41,329 nucleotides of DNA, taken from assembly GCA_001595885.1 (NCBI GenBank), contig LSSH01000084.1:1-41329 (forward strand). The letters run 5' to 3'. Position numbers and translations under genes: made by a program. This document shows, in pieces, positions 40,950 through 41,329 of the stretch; the stretch's first letter is position 1; each line of letters starts with the position of its first letter. The DNA is from Candidatus Proteinoplasmatales archaeon SG8-5 (lineage in GTDB: Archaea > Thermoplasmatota > Thermoplasmata > SG8-5). Below the pieces are notes generated by a model. It searched no databases. It saw nothing but the letters and a program-made list of their open reading frames with translations, and was not told the DNA's origin.

Positions 40950-40960
40950 CCTTTTTAACC
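40950..40960 (+). promoter_or_regulatory. Probable TATA box of the Lhr-like helicase gene
   Basis: CCTTTTTAACC lies 24-34 nt before the ATG at 40984. An out-of-frame ATG at 40971 precedes it and is not the start. Confidence 0.4.
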
Positions 40961-40983
40961 TCCATCATTTATGGGGCGGTGTT

Positions 40984-41329
40984 ATGAGCGTGTTCGAGCT
41001 TCTTGACGAGCGTATCCAGGGTTCTCTGGCGAAGTTGGGCATAACGGAACCGTCGGATGCTCAGGTAGGGGTGATACCGGAGCTGTTGAAGGGCAACGAC
41101 CTGCTCCTCGTGGCCCCGACCGGCATAGGCAAGACGGAAGCGGCCATGTTGCCCATATTGGACGACATACTGGAAAAAGGACCGGAGGGCTTCTACGTCA
41201 TATATGTAACTCCGTTGAGGGCCCTCAACCGCGACATGCTGAGGAGGCTGGAGTGGTTCGGCAAGGAGCTTGGGATCACGGTCGGGGTCAGGCACGGGGA
41301 CACCAGCCAGTATGAGCGCACAAAGCAGG
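40984..41329 (+). CDS. Lhr-type DEAD/DEAH-box helicase, N-terminal part (truncated by window edge)
   Basis: 115 codons, running off the right edge. After a short lead containing a Q-motif-like segment (LGITEPSDAQVGVIPELLKGNDLLLVAP), the P-loop is APTGIGKTEAAMLPIL (motif I) and motif Ia reads YVTPLRALNRDMLRRLE, followed by VGVRHGDTS (motif Ib region). The P-x-R-A-L-N-R-D spelling is typical of the Lhr superfamily 2 helicases, large DNA helicases linked to repair in archaea. Full-length proteins are usually over 800 residues, so most of the gene lies outside. It has its own promoter, 62 nt after the tRNA. Confidence 0.85.
   Translation, partial: MSVFELLDERIQGSLAKLGITEPSDAQVGVIPELLKGNDLLLVAPTGIGKTEAAMLPILDDILEKGPEGFYVIYVTPLRALNRDMLRRLEWFGKELGITVGVRHGDTSQYERTKQ

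Noticed and set aside
1..41329. CRISPR array or complete insertion sequence.
   Set aside because: No regularly spaced direct repeats with unique spacers and no transposase or integrase gene were seen in the window.

Overview
The window is archaeal. It carries RadA recombinase, aIF1A, a RIO1 kinase next to a Dim2/Pno1-type KH protein, AlaX, 4-phosphopantoate--beta-alanine ligase, a PAC2-family proteasome-assembly/activator protein, TATA-type promoters and a tRNA gene with an archaeal bulge-helix-bulge intron. The gene set suggests a euryarchaeal, perhaps Thermoplasmata-like lineage, but I cannot fix the taxon from sequence alone. Genes are densely packed, with many 4-nt ATGA overlaps and a mix of Shine-Dalgarno-led and apparently leaderless starts.

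Region 1 (about 1-20 kb) is a surface-glycan locus. A four-gene minus-strand operon (4725 to 240) encodes a UDP-galactopyranose-mutase-like flavoprotein, a dolichyl-phosphate-sugar-synthase-like GT2, a flippase-like membrane protein and a GT39-type membrane glycosyltransferase. A plus-strand run (4860-16354) encodes five GT4-type glycosyltransferases and a B12-binding radical SAM protein. It also holds a large membrane protein, a membrane-anchored D-glucuronyl C5-epimerase with four extracellular repeats, and a CapK/PaaK-type adenylate-forming enzyme. A Wzx-type flippase (minus) and one more GT4 complete it. The set suggests a uronic-acid-containing, possibly glycosaminoglycan-like surface polymer.

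Region 2 (about 19-24.7 kb) is a MacB/FtsX-type ABC system. The ATPase and a DUF1616 membrane protein are on the minus strand; two permeases and a multi-spanning membrane protein lie divergently on the plus strand.

Region 3 (24.7-41.3 kb) is mostly housekeeping. It has RtcA, a PAC2 protein, a TPR protein, RadA, an M29-like aminopeptidase, the coenzyme A enzyme, AlaX, IscS-IscU, a second flippase, an LsrF-type aldolase/thiolase, aIF1A-RIO1-KH, a three-gene operon of small regulators, a small zinc protein, a DMT transporter, the intron-containing tRNA and the start of an Lhr-type helicase.

The points most worth a second look are these. (1) The tRNA(CAU) is interrupted in its T-loop by a 150-nt intron with a near-canonical BHB. 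(2) Two small neighbouring proteins end in M-Y-G or M-F-G, like the HbYX tail of the PAC2 protein in the same window, which suggests proteasome docking. (3) A diverged second copy of the radA 3' end lies beside radA. (4) Two genes appear to start with CTG inside CTGA stop/start overlaps. (5) A dispersed intergenic hairpin family resembles IS200/IS605 ends.
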